From Thiotrichales bacterium (GTDB lineage: Bacteria; Pseudomonadota; Gammaproteobacteria; Beggiatoales; Beggiatoaceae): 64,000 nt of DNA. Under the pieces are notes generated by a model. That model ran no database searches. It was not told the origin of the DNA and worked only from the letters and a program-made list of their open reading frames with translations. This document shows positions 63,701 through 64,000 of this stretch, one piece after another. The stretch spans positions 1,233,668 to 1,297,667 of the forward strand of contig JADGDE010000001.1 of assembly GCA_016745035.1 (NCBI GenBank), given 5' to 3'. The position numbers and the translations under genes were made by a program. Positions within the stretch are counted from its first letter, which is position 1. The number at the start of each line of letters is the position of its first letter.

Positions 63701-64000
63701 ACTCTGGGACACAGACAGCGGCAAGCAGCGCCTTGACTTACGCGGACACACGGGTTGGGTTAGAAGCGTCGCCTACAGCCCCTCAGGCTCAGAGCTTGCC
63801 AGCGGCTCCGATGATAAGACGGTGAAACTCTGGGACACAGACAGCGGCAAGCAGCGCCTTGACTTACGCGGACATGAATATGCGGTTAATAGCGTCGCCT
63901 ACAGCCCCTCAGGCTCAGAGCTTGCCAGCGGCTCCGATGATAAGACGGTGAAACTCTGGGACACAGAGACAGGCAGGCAGCGCCTTGACTTACGCGGACA
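60777..64000 (+). CDS. Membrane-anchored NACHT NTPase with pentapeptide and WD40 repeats (3' partial)
   Basis: The frame is open from the ATG at 60777 to the right edge (at least 1074 residues; end not seen). Order: an N-terminal transmembrane helix (about 4-25) followed by DERKKRKHQK; a domain of unknown type to about 200; a NACHT NTPase with Walker A GDFGTGKT (221-228) and Walker B LLFDGFDEL (Asp299); a helical region with FRFIHQSVLEWLVA typical of NACHT/STAND proteins; pentapeptide repeats at about 615-690 (ANYSGEDLRGKDFSYQ, ADLRECDFKG); then at least eight WD40 repeats from about residue 740. NACHT plus WD40 occurs in bacterial STAND signalling and antiphage proteins, where the repeats bind a trigger. 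No separate effector domain is visible. Defence or signalling is inferred. Confidence 0.9.
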   Translation, partial: MELILAFIITILATVLGTIWAISYIDERKKRKHQKGSYLGIPVDLAEAEEYLSWLKDLCELRDPHAKIQCLYEKQIGHYLRVSIDEQGTYSIYPLFGINGDVTQTNFEKVQAFNQRYQQEINHSKSIVVYNGKLSAKHQQALRAQRVILYHFMEYRNLINFLPYIESQALRLAKDVEYDSRLFIPQRLDYEYNAPSDKNNALKSLGDWLQESQKGILLILGDFGTGKTFLLRELAQQLNRAYQDNHNLPAPLFIEMRELEKASSLNELMAQHLAKYEVDFKAKAFERMLADGNVVLLFDGFDELELRIGYDRVTEHLQTLSSALTGACAHVIVSARSQHFKSQQQIRSALQDHVLSQQQHQIAYLSGFNEPQIRQYLTKRFQDEGKAQEHVALLRRVKDLLGLSENPRMLSFILQIQPETLQAVADKDGHISAAKLYHTLIEQWLSLEQDKVSPPGGRATLEKQHRWQAVEQLALVLWQKTEAAVSWQELGTEIQTHLKPLLDISSPSNVLMEVGCRSLLSRDNDDHFRFIHQSVLEWLVAKQAASQLHHADPSLETLFNRHKLSSLMADFFLDLAGHDEALAWAQAQIQKSEQQQGLLKDNAHVLLKRLNKNVTGANYSGEDLRGKDFSYQDLNNADFSDANLEKANFTGAQCRYASFKGANCAGVRFDEADLRECDFKGADCHHGSFLGTLIQDLEWDEQTRWDYARLLGKSLPLPMEPEMERLPTGVRIGLEDLCGQSLPNLGYVRSVAFRDEFILGSGSDNAVMLWDSYWGQAIFDLNSTVAHIAYSPSGSHLAGGSYDNTVKLWDTDSGKQRLDLRGHTDYVRSVAYSPSGSELASGSSDKTVKLWDTDSGKQRLDLRGHERRVLSVAYSPSGSELASGSDDKTVKLWDTDSGKQRLDLRGHTGWVRSVAYSPSGSELASGSDDKTVKLWDTDSGKQRLDLRGHEYAVNSVAYSPSGSELASGSDDKTVKLWDTDSGKQRLDLRGHTGWVRSVAYSPSGSELASGSDDKTVKLWDTDSGKQRLDLRGHEYAVNSVAYSPSGSELASGSDDKTVKLWDTETGRQRLDLRG
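63261..64000 (+). repeat. Tandem 126-bp WD40-coding repeats
   Basis: The string AGCGTCGCCTACAGCCCCTC recurs at 63261, 63387, 63513, 63639, 63765 and 63891: an exact 126-bp (42-residue) period. Units differ mainly in the five codons after Gly-His (TDYVR, ERRVL, TGWVR, EYAVN, TGWVR, EYAVN), so units three-four and five-six form a duplicated 252-bp block. By hand count one unit has 76 G or C of 126 (60%), against 27 of 60 (45%) in a sample of the NTPase part. The array runs off the window. Confidence 0.92.

Noticed and set aside
63261..64000. Regular direct repeats considered as a CRISPR array
   Set aside because: The period is 126 bp with no unique spacers, and the frame stays open and encodes WD40 blades.

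Overview
The window reads as chromosome from a gammaproteobacterium. The orders dapA-bamC and ndk-rlmN-pilF-rodZ-ispG are typical of that class, and the tRNA-Pro closely resembles enterobacterial tRNA-Pro(CGG). Base composition is moderate to AT-leaning. A Chp/Pil-type chemosensory cluster, pilus biogenesis factors, CbbY (Calvin-cycle phosphatase family), DUF302 proteins, small transposon-derived repeats and a NACHT-WD40 protein together suggest a gliding or filamentous, possibly sulfur-oxidising relative of the Thiotrichales/Beggiatoaceae. That placement is inference from gene content; no marker in the window settles it.

Layout: 1-1.85 kb is the end of a PAS-GGDEF-EAL protein with a C-terminal zinc-binding CZB domain. 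2.4-16.2 kb is a chemosensory operon: an orphan substrate-binding lipoprotein, a CheW, a PilJ-like receptor with a Cache-type sensor, a 2775-residue ChpA-like kinase with seven repeated non-phosphorylatable domains, and two CheW-like proteins. 16.4-25.9 kb is on the minus strand: a DUF302 protein, lptG, a lipoprotein, a DUF2288 protein, panB, then a Wza-Wzz polysaccharide export pair coupled to a SPOR protein and a ClpV-type ATPase. 26.2-28.4 kb encodes a secreted glycine-rich beta-helix protein.

From 28.6 kb onward nearly everything is on the plus strand: a Tat-exported phosphoesterase, PEP synthase, a LolA-like/DUF1302 envelope pair, dapA-bamC, a hybrid histidine kinase, two PfkB-type kinases with pyrE and ispB, tRNA-Pro, an NTT-HEAT-cNMP fusion, two DUF4124 proteins, DUF302-cbbY-engB, ndk-rlmN-pilF-rodZ-ispG-fixH-mnmA, and the ilv operon (large and small acetolactate synthase subunits, ilvC).

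The window ends inside a membrane-anchored NACHT NTPase with pentapeptide repeats and at least eight WD40 repeats. The last six are near-identical 126-bp DNA repeats with about 60% GC. It is the strongest candidate for a fast-evolving recognition or conflict protein.

A dispersed non-autonomous element (86-132 bp, 13-bp inverted ends, 7-8 bp target duplications) occurs in three complete and three partial copies. Two complete copies sit directly after a TAA stop codon. No transposase gene, CRISPR array or rRNA was seen.
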